This document shows, piece by piece, positions 25,232-34,102 of a stretch of 64,000 bases of DNA (position 1 is the stretch's first letter; every line of letters begins with the position of its first letter). The stretch comes from Stygiobacter electus (GTDB lineage Bacteria; Bacteroidota; Ignavibacteria; Ignavibacteriales; Melioribacteraceae). The notes under the pieces were generated by a model, which saw only the letters and a program-made list of their open reading frames with translations, searched no databases and was not told the origin of the DNA. The stretch covers positions 186,001 through 250,000 of the forward strand of contig JARGDL010000004.1 of assembly GCA_029210465.1 (NCBI GenBank), written 5' to 3'. A program made the position numbers and the translations under genes.

Positions 25232-26229
25232 TTTATTTCCTCATTGATAAGTTCTGTATCCATTTTTTTTAGTTTTTCTAAATAATTAAAAAGAATATCT
25301 TCAACCGGCTTGTATTCTAATTGTTGATAAAGTTTTATTCTAACTTCTTTTGAAGCAGGTAAACCTTTTAAGTAACCAGCATAATATTTTCTGAAAGTTA
25401 TAATTGCACTGCGTTCATCTTTTATTTCAAGAGAATATTTTAAATGTCTTAAAATTATATTAATTCTTTCATCAGGTAAAACTTCATTGAAAGTTTGATT
25501 ATTCAACAAAAGTTTTGCTTCACGAAAAATCCAAGGATGTTCAATTGCACCGCGAGCAATCATAACAGCATCAGCATTTGTTTCATTAAAAGCTTTTACT
25601 ACATCTTCAGCTGTGAATACATTTCCATTAAGAGCTACTGGAATTTTTACAACATCTTTTACTTTTGGAATCCAACTCCAATCGGCTTCACCAGAATGCC
25701 CTTGAGATTTTGTTCTGCAATGAACTGTTAATGCAGAAGCACCAGCATCTTCAATTCTTTTAGCAACTTCTAATATATTAATTGACTTTTCATCCCAACC
25801 TAATCTTGTTTTTACAGTTACAGGAAGTGAAACATTTTTAACAATACTTTCAACCATAGTCTGCATATAACAAGGATCTTTTAATAAACCAGCACCTGCG
25901 CCACGACCAGCAATTTTTTTTACCCAGCAACCTGCATTAATATCAATCATATCTGGATTTTTTTCTTCAGCAATTTTTGCAGCTTCAATCATTGGTTCTA
26001 AATTTCCACCATAGATCTGAATTCCAACTGGTCTTTCAAATTCTGTAATCTCTAATTTCTTTTCTGTATTTTTATTTGAACGTATTAAACCATCTGAATT
26101 TACAAACTCAGTATAAACTACATCAGCACCAAACTCTTTGCAAATTCTTCTAAATGCAATATCAGTTACATCTTCCATTGGTGCAAGTAAAAGAGGTTTT
26201 GTTAATTCTATTTTCCCAACTCTGAACAT
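25228..26229 (-). CDS. dus: tRNA-dihydrouridine synthase
   Basis: FMN flavoenzyme reducing uridines in the tRNA D-loop. It has 333 residues, the DusB-like length. N-terminal LLLAPMEDVTDIAFRRI binds FMN; DINAGCWVKKIAGRGAGAGL carries the catalytic Cys and Lys (most family members have GCPVKK; here Trp replaces Pro); VTVKTRLGWD and LTVHCRTKSQGHSG follow, and NGNVFTAEDV and MIARGAIEHPWIF complete the barrel. It overlaps apt by ATGA and follows the MFS gene by 9 bases, so a three-gene unit is likely. Confidence 0.95.
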   Translation of the reverse strand: MFRVGKIELTKPLLLAPMEDVTDIAFRRICKEFGADVVYTEFVNSDGLIRSNKNTEKKLEITEFERPVGIQIYGGNLEPMIEAAKIAEEKNPDMIDINAGCWVKKIAGRGAGAGLLKDPCYMQTMVESIVKNVSLPVTVKTRLGWDEKSINILEVAKRIEDAGASALTVHCRTKSQGHSGEADWSWIPKVKDVVKIPVALNGNVFTAEDVVKAFNETNADAVMIARGAIEHPWIFREAKLLLNNQTFNEVLPDERINIILRHLKYSLEIKDERSAIITFRKYYAGYLKGLPASKEVRIKLYQQLEYKPVEDILFNYLEKLKKMDTELINEEIK

Positions 26230-26238
26230 AGATTCTTT

Positions 26239-27405
26239 CTAATCTTTGATTAAGTAAATTGCCAAAAATATTGTTATGAAAGTAAAAAAAGCTCCAGTTA
26301 AAAATGGAAATTGATAACCGAAATAATCAAAAGAAAATCCACCCCAAAGTGGCCCAAATACTCTTGCCAATGCAGAAATAGATTGATTGACACCTAAAAT
26401 TGAACCTTGTAAATTATGTTCAGCTCTTTTTGAAATCATTGTTGGAATTATTGGTTGTAAAATTCCAGTACCAACTGCAAGTATAGAAATTACAATTGAC
26501 AATCCTAAAAAATTTCCACCATATGGAATCAATGAAAGTCCAATTACCATAAAAATTAAACCGGCAATTACAATTTTTTTATCAGAAAATTTTTGAGAAA
26601 TTCTTTTCATTAATCCAGCTTGAACAATTGCCCCAATTAAACCCGTTATTCCAAAAAGAATTCCATTTTGTTGATCGGTAAAGTGATAAATTTTAAAAGT
26701 TAATAAAGCAAGAGTTCCATAAATATTTGCAACTGAAAAAATTATAATAAAAAATAAAATTATTAATATACCAATTGAAGGAGTTGAAATTACTTTTTTT
26801 GTAAAGCTGAAATCGAAAATCTTGAAATTAAACTTAGTATTGTTTTTTCTTTCAGTTAAAGATTCTGGTAATTTAGTTAAAGCGAACAAAAAAGCCGACG
26901 ATGAAAAAGCTGCTGCGCCAAAACCAACAGTTGAATAACCATATTTTGAAAGTATAGCACCAATTAAAGGACCAAAAACAAATCCCAAACCAAAAGCAGC
27001 ACCAATTAAACCCATTCCCTTTGCACGTTCTTCTTTTGTAGTAATATCAGCAATATAAGCTTGTGCAACACCAATATTGCTACCACCAATTCCTGCAATT
27101 AATCTTGAAATCAAAAGTAGAGTAAATGAATTTGTAACTGCAAAAATTAAATATGAACAAACGGTTAATAATTGTGTCGATAAAATTACAGGCCTTCTGC
27201 CAATTCTATCTGAAAGTCTTCCTAAAATTGGATTAAAAATAAATTGCATAAATGAAAAAATTGCAACGACAATTCCAATTTCAAAATCAGATGCACCAAC
27301 TTGCTTACTTGCAAAGGTTGGCAAAATTGGAATTAAAATTCCAAAGCCCATTAAATCTATAAATATTGTTAAGAAGATGATAGTTAAAGAAGTATTTTTT
27401 TTCAT
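26239..27405 (-). CDS. MFS transporter, drug:proton antiporter (TetA-like) type
   Basis: Twelve-segment major facilitator of 388 residues. TM1 reads FIDLMGFGILIPILP, common in TetA-like exporters; motif A is GRLSDRIGRRPVIL, and motif C-like GAAFGLGFVFGPLIGA lies in TM5. These point to a DHA1-12 efflux pump, but a resistance role cannot be assigned from sequence. It is on the same strand and 9 bases upstream of dus-apt. Confidence 0.9.
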   Translation of the reverse strand: MKKNTSLTIIFLTIFIDLMGFGILIPILPTFASKQVGASDFEIGIVVAIFSFMQFIFNPILGRLSDRIGRRPVILSTQLLTVCSYLIFAVTNSFTLLLISRLIAGIGGSNIGVAQAYIADITTKEERAKGMGLIGAAFGLGFVFGPLIGAILSKYGYSTVGFGAAAFSSSAFLFALTKLPESLTERKNNTKFNFKIFDFSFTKKVISTPSIGILIILFFIIIFSVANIYGTLALLTFKIYHFTDQQNGILFGITGLIGAIVQAGLMKRISQKFSDKKIVIAGLIFMVIGLSLIPYGGNFLGLSIVISILAVGTGILQPIIPTMISKRAEHNLQGSILGVNQSISALARVFGPLWGGFSFDYFGYQFPFLTGAFFTFITIFLAIYLIKD

Positions 27406-27452
27406 ATTTCGTGAAATTGTTTTTGTAAAAATAGTTAAAATTTAATTGCAGT

Positions 27453-28529
27453 TTAATTTGTATAATTAATTAAAAATTTTGTGTCGTAAAAAGCTTGCTT
27501 AACTTTACCAATTTCATCTTTTGTAAGAAAACTCGGGAAAATTAATGTGTCAGCTTTTAAAATCTTAAATTGAACTTTATTGTTTAAAGTTCCTTTATAA
27601 ACCCAAGTTGGAATAAAAGCAAAATCTTTTACTTTAATTTTATTTGAATCATCTTTAAAAAAAGTAAAATTAAGAATAATACCAGTATCTGAATATCTCC
27701 ATCTCTGATTTGATAAAAAATTTCCAAGTGAATATGCAACTAATTTTTCATCATCATAAACTACATCCTGAATTACATGAGGATGACTTGCAATAATAAC
27801 ATTTGCACCAAATGAAAAAACTTTATCTACTAATTCTTTCTGAAATGAATTTGGTTTTCGTTGATACTCTTCACCAAAGTGTAAATAAACTATAACTGCA
27901 ACACTCGATTTTTTAGCTTTTAAAATATCTTTTTTGATATTATTAGTATCAATTATGTTAATTAAATAATATTTTGACTTGGGAAGTATATTTCCATTTA
28001 ACCCGTATGTATAAGCAAGAAGAGAAACTTTAAGATTATTTTTTTCTAAAATTAAGATTGAGTCATTTTCAGTTTTTTTTGTACCGACATATTTAAAACC
28101 AATTTTTTCAAGATTGTTTTGTGTATTAATTAAACCTTTTATTCCTCTATCCAATGAATGATTATTGCAAGTTATTAAAACATCAAAACCAGAATTTTTT
28201 AATGCTTGTAAAAATTCAATTGGAGAATTAAAATTTGGATAACCTGAAAAACCAAATTCTTTTCCTGCAATAACAGTTTCTAAGTTGCCAATTGTAAAAT
28301 CAGATTGTGATAATTCATCTTTTACATTTTCAAAAATTGGATTGAAATCGAAGCTATCATTTTCAATTCTTGCACTTTCAAAAATGGGTGAATGGCACAT
28401 TAAATCACCAACAAATGAAAATGAAATTTCCTTTGAAATTTTTTTTTCAACTTTGTTTGAAATGAAATTCCGGGAAAAATAAAAAAATGATATTAATGAG
28501 ATAAAAAAGACAAATGAAATTCTTTTCAT
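27453..28529 (-). CDS. CapA-family protein (metallophosphatase-like)
   Basis: About 358 residues from ATG at 28529; the frame extends to 28574, but that part overlaps a strong terminator. An N-terminal membrane anchor (about 4-20) is followed by a CapA/PgsA-like domain: SFVGDLMCHSP, DFTIGNLETVIAG, VLITCNNHSLDRG, YLHFGEEYQRKPN and IIASHPHVIQD. These His/Asp/Asn positions form the calcineurin-like metal site. CapA relatives act in poly-gamma-glutamate export or cell-envelope metabolism; no capBC genes are nearby, so its substrate is unknown. Confidence 0.88.
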   Translation of the reverse strand: MKRISFVFFISLISFFYFSRNFISNKVEKKISKEISFSFVGDLMCHSPIFESARIENDSFDFNPIFENVKDELSQSDFTIGNLETVIAGKEFGFSGYPNFNSPIEFLQALKNSGFDVLITCNNHSLDRGIKGLINTQNNLEKIGFKYVGTKKTENDSILILEKNNLKVSLLAYTYGLNGNILPKSKYYLINIIDTNNIKKDILKAKKSSVAVIVYLHFGEEYQRKPNSFQKELVDKVFSFGANVIIASHPHVIQDVVYDDEKLVAYSLGNFLSNQRWRYSDTGIILNFTFFKDDSNKIKVKDFAFIPTWVYKGTLNNKVQFKILKADTLIFPSFLTKDEIGKVKQAFYDTKFLINYTN

Positions 28530-28534
28530 ATTAT

Positions 28535-28562
28535 AAAAAAAAGGTCGAGTAAAAACTCGACC
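28535..28562 (-). terminator. Intrinsic terminator after the Hc1-like gene
   Basis: On the minus strand GGTCGAGT and ACTCGACC form a perfect 8-bp stem with a four-base loop, followed by eight T (28542-28535). It starts 24 bases after the stop of the 28587 gene and ends just ahead of the CapA start. Confidence 0.92.
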
Positions 28563-28586
28563 TATTACCAACATGTGGTTAACGAA

Positions 28587-28787
28587 TTAATTTTCGTTTT
28601 TTGCTCCTTTGCGAGAAGCTTTAACAGCTTGAATATCGTTTCTTAATTCTTGAGCTTTTTTCTTCAAATCACTCAATCCTTTTCTTAAACGAGTTCCAGC
28701 TGCAGATTGACCTTTTGTGTAGAATTTTTCTACATCAGGTTCAAGACTTTTAATGAAATCAATTAATGCTTGATATTTTTCGTGCAT
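28587..28787 (-). CDS. Histone H1-like (Hc1-type) small basic protein
   Basis: A 66-residue, lysine-rich, helical protein. It has the pattern seen in Bacteroidota proteins annotated as histone H1/Hc1: an acidic N-terminal helix, then EKFYTKGQSAAGTRLRKGLS and a basic C-terminal helix. Such proteins are thought to bind DNA and compact the nucleoid. It has its own AGGAGG site and a strong terminator, suggesting high expression as a separate unit. Upstream is the iron-sulfur oxidoreductase gene (26 bases). Confidence 0.82.
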   Translation of the reverse strand: MHEKYQALIDFIKSLEPDVEKFYTKGQSAAGTRLRKGLSDLKKKAQELRNDIQAVKASRKGAKNEN

Positions 28788-28813
28788 TTTACCTCCTATT
28801 TTTAGTTAATGGA

Positions 28814-30808
28814 TTATTTTAAGTTTTCTAGAATTATTTCAGCTATATCTTTTACTTGAACTTCATCAGATTTATCTAAAGTTTTTACACCATCATTAAG
28901 CATTGTCATACAAAAAGGACAAGCCGAAGCAATTGTATCAGCATTTGTTTTTAATGCCTCTTCTGTTCTGTTAACGTTAATTCTGGTCCCTTCAGTTTCT
29001 TCTAAAAACATTCTTCCGCCGCCAGCGCCACAGCAAAAACCTTTATCACGAGAACGAGTCATTTCTAATAACTCATAATTATCAATTGCAAGAAGTGTGT
29101 TTCTTGGCTCGTCAAAAATATCATTATATCTACCAAGATAACAAGAATCATGATAAGTAATCTTTCTTTTTTCTGAATTATTTTTTAACTCTAACTTACC
29201 TTCATTTATTAATTTATTTAATAATTCAGAATGGTGGATAACTTCGAAATTACCACCAAACTGTGGATATTCATTTTTCAAAGAATTAAAACAATGCGGA
29301 CAAGCAGTTACAATTTTTTTAACACCATAATTATTTAAAGTTTCTACGTTGGCTTGCATTAACATTTGAGCTAAATATTCATTACCTAATCTTCTTGCTG
29401 TATCACCATTGCATTGTTCTTCTACTCCAAGTATTCTAAAATCTACATTTGCTTTTTGCATTAAAGTTGCAAAAGCTTTTGAAACCTTTTGATAACGAGC
29501 ATCAAAAGAACCAGCACAACCAACCCAAAAAAGATATTCACAATTTGGATCTTCTGCCATAGTTTTTATATTCAATCCTTCAGCCCAATTTGCACGATCT
29601 TGTGCATTGAAAGCCCATGGTGTTCCATTTGTTTCTAAATTTTTAAATACTGCATTTAATTCATTTGGAAATTGTGATTCACTCAAAACTAAGTTTCTTC
29701 TCATATCTACAATTGAATCAACATGTTCAATTGTAACAGGACATTCATAAACACATGCCATGCAAGTAGTACAAGCCCATAGTTCTTCATCTGAAATATA
29801 ATTATGAACTAAAGTTTTTTGCATTATCTCATTGGATTCATCTACTTTTGATAAAATTAATGGCGCTTTTTCTTCTGTCCTTTGTCTTATACTTCTAATA
29901 ATTTCTCTTGGTGATAGTTTTTTACCTGTAGTATTTGCAGGACAACTTGCCGTACATCTTCCACATTCAGTGCAAGCGTAACCATCAAACATTTGTTTCC
30001 ATGTCAAATGTTCTACATCCAAAACCCCATATTGAGAAATGTTTTCATCTTCAAGATTTAATTTCTTTAAAGAATTTTTTTCTTTCCCAATTTTTTTGAA
30101 ATAAACATTTGGTAAAGAAGTTACTACATGGAAATGTTTGGAGTAAGGTAAAAAATTTAGGAATGTCAAAATTGTTAGAATATGTGTCCACCAAAAAAAT
30201 TCATAAAACTTGTTTGCTGAATTTCCATTTACATAAAAAACATTTGCCAAGAAATTAGATATTGGTCGGGCTTCAAATTCACTTAGGACAAAATTGTTTT
30301 TGATAATATGTGCTGCATTTTGTCCAAACATTGAAAAAACGATAATCAAAATCATTGTCAAAATAAATGCGGCATCAAATTCATGCCCTTTGACATTTAA
30401 TCGTTTAACTTTTTGAATGAATCTTCTATAAAATGCCCATAAAACTGCAATAATTACAAATATTCCAAAAATCTCCTGTACAAATGAAATTATTAAATAA
30501 AAATTTCCTAAAATTTCTAAAGAAAAATTCGAATAAAAACCTTGAATTATTGATTCTAATACAGCCAATAGAAAAATCAGAAAACCCCAAAAAATTGATA
30601 CGTGAATAAATCCAGCAATCGGTTCTCTTAAAATTTTTGATTGGAATAAACCAATCTTCACAACATTTTTTATTCTTTCCCAAGGTTGATCAAATCTATT
30701 ATCTGGTAACCCAATTCTAACATAGTTAATTTTGATTAAAAGATTTTTTACAAAAAAGCCAACAGCAAATAAAAAGATTGGAATGAAAAAATAGTTTTTT
30801 AGTTCCAT
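28814..30808 (-). CDS. Membrane-bound (Fe-S) oxidoreductase, HdrD-like with fused membrane domain
   Basis: 664 residues. The N-terminal half has about five or six membrane segments resembling the haem-b-binding NarI/HdrE domain (to about 225, with scattered His). It continues with two ferredoxin clusters, CTECGRCTASCP (C279, 282, 285, 289) and CTTCMACVYECP (C346, 349, 352, 356), then two CCG-type repeats (WVGCAGSFD...ACPHCFNSLKNEYP and CCGAGGGRM). This layout matches ETF:menaquinone oxidoreductase-like (DUF224) proteins that pass electrons from acyl-CoA oxidation to quinone. No etfAB genes are visible here. It overlaps the upstream hydrolase by 10 bases. Confidence 0.88.
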   Translation of the reverse strand: MELKNYFFIPIFLFAVGFFVKNLLIKINYVRIGLPDNRFDQPWERIKNVVKIGLFQSKILREPIAGFIHVSIFWGFLIFLLAVLESIIQGFYSNFSLEILGNFYLIISFVQEIFGIFVIIAVLWAFYRRFIQKVKRLNVKGHEFDAAFILTMILIIVFSMFGQNAAHIIKNNFVLSEFEARPISNFLANVFYVNGNSANKFYEFFWWTHILTILTFLNFLPYSKHFHVVTSLPNVYFKKIGKEKNSLKKLNLEDENISQYGVLDVEHLTWKQMFDGYACTECGRCTASCPANTTGKKLSPREIIRSIRQRTEEKAPLILSKVDESNEIMQKTLVHNYISDEELWACTTCMACVYECPVTIEHVDSIVDMRRNLVLSESQFPNELNAVFKNLETNGTPWAFNAQDRANWAEGLNIKTMAEDPNCEYLFWVGCAGSFDARYQKVSKAFATLMQKANVDFRILGVEEQCNGDTARRLGNEYLAQMLMQANVETLNNYGVKKIVTACPHCFNSLKNEYPQFGGNFEVIHHSELLNKLINEGKLELKNNSEKRKITYHDSCYLGRYNDIFDEPRNTLLAIDNYELLEMTRSRDKGFCCGAGGGRMFLEETEGTRINVNRTEEALKTNADTIASACPFCMTMLNDGVKTLDKSDEVQVKDIAEIILENLK

Positions 30809-31650
30809 TTACTCACCTCAAGATTATTTAAGAAAAATCTATTTGTTTGCTCCAATAAAAGATCAAATTTAGGATTTGAACTCGTAAATGGATGAGTAAT
30901 ATCAAATGTGTGACCAGTACCTATAATTTTGAGAAATTTTGTTTTGGATTTATCAGCCCATTGATAAAGCTGCTCAGCTTCCTGAATTGGAACTGCTAAA
31001 TCCTGATCACCATGTACAATAAAAAAAGGAATGTTTAAATTTTTAACTGCTTTTTCAATATTCAATTTTTCAGAAGAATTTTTTTCAATATCATCCAAAA
31101 GATCAACTCCTAAACGCATAATTTGTTTTGTCCTCATATTCATAACCTCAAAATAACCTTTTTTTCGCCATTCTTCTTTTTGTCTTTTTGAATATCTATC
31201 TAATTTTGAAATTGAAGCCCAAACAGCTATTGCAGAAATATCACTTCTTTTTGATACTGTTAAAATTGAAATTGCACCACCACGACTATGCCCACAAATG
31301 AAAACTTTACAATCTTTCTTTAAATTTTCAAAAAAACCATTTCTAATTGAATCAATAATTTCATTGAGTTCTTCTATTTCAAGTGAAAATGTATTTTTTT
31401 CAAATTTTTCAAATTCAGTAAATTCGATTGGATTTTCACCAATTCCATTATGAGAAAAATTAAATGTAATAGCATAAAAACCATTTGAAGCAAAATATTT
31501 GCCAATAAATGGATAGAATCCCCAATCTTTAAAACCTTTAAAGCCATGGACAAAAATTATAGCTCTATCAAATTGTAAATCATAAGAGCTAAAAGTTGTG
31601 ATTTGCAATTTTTCGTTTTTTGTAGTTTTAAGAAAATAATTTTTTTCCAT
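30799..31650 (-). CDS. Alpha/beta hydrolase
   Basis: 283-residue soluble hydrolase. HGFKGFKDWG near the N-terminus provides the oxyanion hole, CGHSRGGA carries the nucleophilic Ser, HGDQDLAVP the acid Asp, and GTGHTFD the catalytic His. It looks like a carboxylesterase or dienelactone hydrolase-like enzyme; the substrate is unknown. Its stop region overlaps the start of the iron-sulfur oxidoreductase by 10 bases, so the two are co-translated, which may point to a shared lipid or thioester pathway. Confidence 0.88.
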   Translation of the reverse strand: MEKNYFLKTTKNEKLQITTFSSYDLQFDRAIIFVHGFKGFKDWGFYPFIGKYFASNGFYAITFNFSHNGIGENPIEFTEFEKFEKNTFSLEIEELNEIIDSIRNGFFENLKKDCKVFICGHSRGGAISILTVSKRSDISAIAVWASISKLDRYSKRQKEEWRKKGYFEVMNMRTKQIMRLGVDLLDDIEKNSSEKLNIEKAVKNLNIPFFIVHGDQDLAVPIQEAEQLYQWADKSKTKFLKIIGTGHTFDITHPFTSSNPKFDLLLEQTNRFFLNNLEVSKWN

Positions 31651-31774
31651 ACAATATCAAATATGAGCTTTTAAGAAAGGAAAGTCAAGATTTTTAATTA
31701 AAAATGAATTTTTATTTTTAAACTAAACATATAATTAATTCCATACGATTATAAAACAAAAAATAAAAATATTT

Positions 31775-32047
31775 ATGACAATTGAAGAAAAGGCAAAATG
31801 GTTTGATAGGGCTTTAAGATTTGCCCTTGATGGTAAAATCCAACTAATTATGAAGTCATATAAAGATGGGGTGGCAAAATGGGCAATAATTGATACCGAA
31901 AAAAATTTAGTATTAAATTCAAACCTAGAATGGGAACCAGAACCAACACTAGCAAAAGACCGTGATGAAGCATTTCTAATTAGAACACGTTTTGATTTTG
32001 AAACTGCAGTTTCACAATATCAGCAATATAAAATGTACGCTCAATAA
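31775..32047 (+). CDS. Conserved-looking small protein of unknown function
   Basis: A 90-residue soluble protein I do not recognise. No signal peptide or membrane segment is visible. It begins MTIEEKAKWFDRALRFALDG and contains the beta-prone SYKDGVAKWAIIDTE and an acidic middle. It lies 124 bases from the divergent hydrolase gene and 63 bases before hisA, on the same strand as hisA. Codon use matches its neighbours, so it is probably a real gene. Confidence 0.7.
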   Translation: MTIEEKAKWFDRALRFALDGKIQLIMKSYKDGVAKWAIIDTEKNLVLNSNLEWEPEPTLAKDRDEAFLIRTRFDFETAVSQYQQYKMYAQ

Positions 32048-32110
32048 TTATTCAATTCATTCCAAATATTCTTTTTGTTATTTTAATGAAGGAATTTATA
32101 AAATACTTTC

Positions 32111-32863
32111 ATGAATAAAATTTTAGTTATACCATCAATTGATATACAAGATCAAAAATTAGTTAGAGTTGTTCAAGGAATACCTGAGCTTGGATGCATA
32201 GAATATAAAAGTGATCCTATTGAAATGGCAATGATATGGCGCGCCGAAAATGCAAAATGCCTTCATTTAGTAGATTTTAATGCTGCCCATGACCATACAA
32301 AGGTAAATTTTGAAATTATCAGAAAAATTTGTGAAGCAGTAATTATTCCAGTTGAACTTGGAGGTGGTATAAGAAATTATGAAGATGCATGCGAAGCTTT
32401 TGAACTTGGTGTTGCTCGTGTTGTTATTGGCTCAATGGCTTTTGAAAATCCAAGAGAATTCATAAAAATTTTAGATGAATTTACACCAAATAAAGTTGTT
32501 TCTGCTATTGATGTTATTGACGGAGAAGTTGTTACTCGAGGAAGACAAATAAGAACTCATTTACGTGCAATTCAGTTTGCAAAATTCCTTAAATCATGTG
32601 GAGTTAAAAGAATTGTTGTTACAGATGTTACAAGAAACGGAATGATGAATGGTCCAAACATTGAACTTTCTAAACAAATTGCTGAAATTACTGAAACAAA
32701 AATAACTCATAGCGGTGGAATTGGCGGATATAATGATTTGATTAAACTTCAACTTGAAGCAAGTGATTATGTTGATTCAGTAATTATTGGTCGTGCATTA
32801 TATGAAAATAAATTTCCCTGCCAAAAAATTTGGCGTGTTGCAGAATCAGGAATTTTTTCATAA
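32111..32863 (+). CDS. hisA: HisA: phosphoribosyl-formimino-AICAR phosphate isomerase
   Basis: TIM-barrel isomerase of histidine synthesis (fourth step), about 250 residues. Features: N-terminal IPSIDIQDQKLVRVVQG with the catalytic Asp, LHLVDFNAA, VELGGGIRNYEDA, VVIGSMAF, SAIDVIDGEVVTRGR, VTDVTRNGMMNGPN with the second Asp, and SGGIGGYNDL. No other his gene is in the window, so the pathway is dispersed or this copy stands apart. The related TrpF/PriA function is less likely given the HisA-type motifs. uspA follows after 17 bases. Confidence 0.9.
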   Translation: MNKILVIPSIDIQDQKLVRVVQGIPELGCIEYKSDPIEMAMIWRAENAKCLHLVDFNAAHDHTKVNFEIIRKICEAVIIPVELGGGIRNYEDACEAFELGVARVVIGSMAFENPREFIKILDEFTPNKVVSAIDVIDGEVVTRGRQIRTHLRAIQFAKFLKSCGVKRIVVTDVTRNGMMNGPNIELSKQIAEITETKITHSGGIGGYNDLIKLQLEASDYVDSVIIGRALYENKFPCQKIWRVAESGIFS

Positions 32864-32880
32864 AAATTAAGGAGGTCGTT

Positions 32881-33342
32881 ATGATTAAAAATATTTTAGT
32901 CCCAATTGACTTTTCTGATTACTCAAAAAACGCATTAAAATATGCAGTAGAATTCGCAAAAACTTTTACAGCAAAATTATATTTAATTTATGTTGTTGAA
33001 CCAATGATTTATCCTGCTGATTTTTCAATGGGACAAATTGCAATTCCTTCCACAGATATTGATATTCAAAGCAGAGCTGAAGAGGAATTCAAAAAATTAA
33101 CAAATGAAATTGATAAATCATTACAAGTAGAAACAATTATCAAAACAGGTAAACCATTCGTTGAAATTAATGAAACAGCTCTTGAAAAAGATATTGATTT
33201 AATTATCATTGCTACACATGGACATACCGGAGTTGAACATTTACTCTTTGGTTCAACTGCTGAAAAAGTTGTTCGAAAAGCACCTTGCCCTGTTCTAACT
33301 TTACGTGAACCTATAAAAGGTTTTGTTTACAAAAATGAATAA
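32881..33342 (+). CDS. Universal stress protein (UspA family)
   Basis: 153-residue single-domain Usp. It starts MIKNILVPIDFSDYS, with the ATP-binding signature THGHTGVEHLLFGSTAEKV (G-x2-G-x9-G-S type) and a final CPVLTLR strand. The start is ATG 32881 because AAGGAGG lies seven bases upstream; the frame runs back into hisA but that is not coding in this frame. The function is nucleotide binding in stress or growth arrest; there is no target evidence. It overlaps the eIF-2B-like gene by 8 bases. Confidence 0.93.
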   Translation: MIKNILVPIDFSDYSKNALKYAVEFAKTFTAKLYLIYVVEPMIYPADFSMGQIAIPSTDIDIQSRAEEEFKKLTNEIDKSLQVETIIKTGKPFVEINETALEKDIDLIIIATHGHTGVEHLLFGSTAEKVVRKAPCPVLTLREPIKGFVYKNE

Positions 33343-34102
33343 TAAAATTTCAAAATTGTTTGATGATAAAACATCAGGAAGTTTTGAAATTCTATATGAA
33401 TTACATAATCATTTAAAAGAACAAATATCCTTTTTGAAAATTTTTCCAAATTTTGTTGAAAATGTTGCTGATAAATTTCCAAGCTTTGAAAATATTCAAA
33501 AGTATCTAAGCGAATTAAAATTAAGTATAAAGAAAAATAATATTGATAAATTTTTTAAAAAGTATGATAAATATTTTCAGAATATTAATGACACTTTATT
33601 CCTTCACTCACAAAATGAATTAAAAAAGTTTGACACATTCCTTACAATTTCAAATAGCAAAACACTCTTTGAGTTATTTATTAGATTAAAAATTACTAAC
33701 CCTAAACTAAAAGTTATAATTTGTGAATCAAGACCCAAATTTGAAGGAAGAATTTTTGCACAAAAATTATCTAAGAATAAAATTAATGTCGAAATTATTA
33801 CTGAATCAATGATTTACTTCAAAACGAAAGAAATTGATGCTGGCATAATTGGTGCTGATTCTATTTTAAAAAATGGGAATGTAGTTAATAAAGTCGGGTC
33901 AGCATTGATTGCTTTAAGTTGTAAAAATTTTAACAAACCTTTTTTTGTAGTTGCAGATAAATCAAAATTCAAAAAAACTAACAGATTCATACAAAAAGAA
34001 ATGCCTCCAGATGAAATTTGGAGGCATAACAACACAAAGATTAAAAACTTTTACTTCGAAGAAATACCCAAAAATCTAATAACTAAAATTATTTCTGATT
34101 AG
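33335..34102 (+). CDS. eIF-2B-like family protein (IF-2B / sugar-phosphate isomerase fold)
   Basis: About 255 residues. The C-terminal half matches the eIF-2B alpha/beta/delta-related fold: VIICESRPKFEGRIFAQKL, then GIIGADSILKNGNVVNKVG and FFVVADKSKF. Bacterial and archaeal members include methylthioribose-1-phosphate isomerase and ribose-1,5-bisphosphate isomerase. The N-terminal helical part is short and divergent, so the reaction is not assigned. ATG 33335 overlaps the uspA stop; TTG 33323 is an alternative start. Its end overlaps the convergent TPR gene by 14 bases. Confidence 0.75.
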   Translation: MNNKISKLFDDKTSGSFEILYELHNHLKEQISFLKIFPNFVENVADKFPSFENIQKYLSELKLSIKKNNIDKFFKKYDKYFQNINDTLFLHSQNELKKFDTFLTISNSKTLFELFIRLKITNPKLKVIICESRPKFEGRIFAQKLSKNKINVEIITESMIYFKTKEIDAGIIGADSILKNGNVVNKVGSALIALSCKNFNKPFFVVADKSKFKKTNRFIQKEMPPDEIWRHNNTKIKNFYFEEIPKNLITKIISD

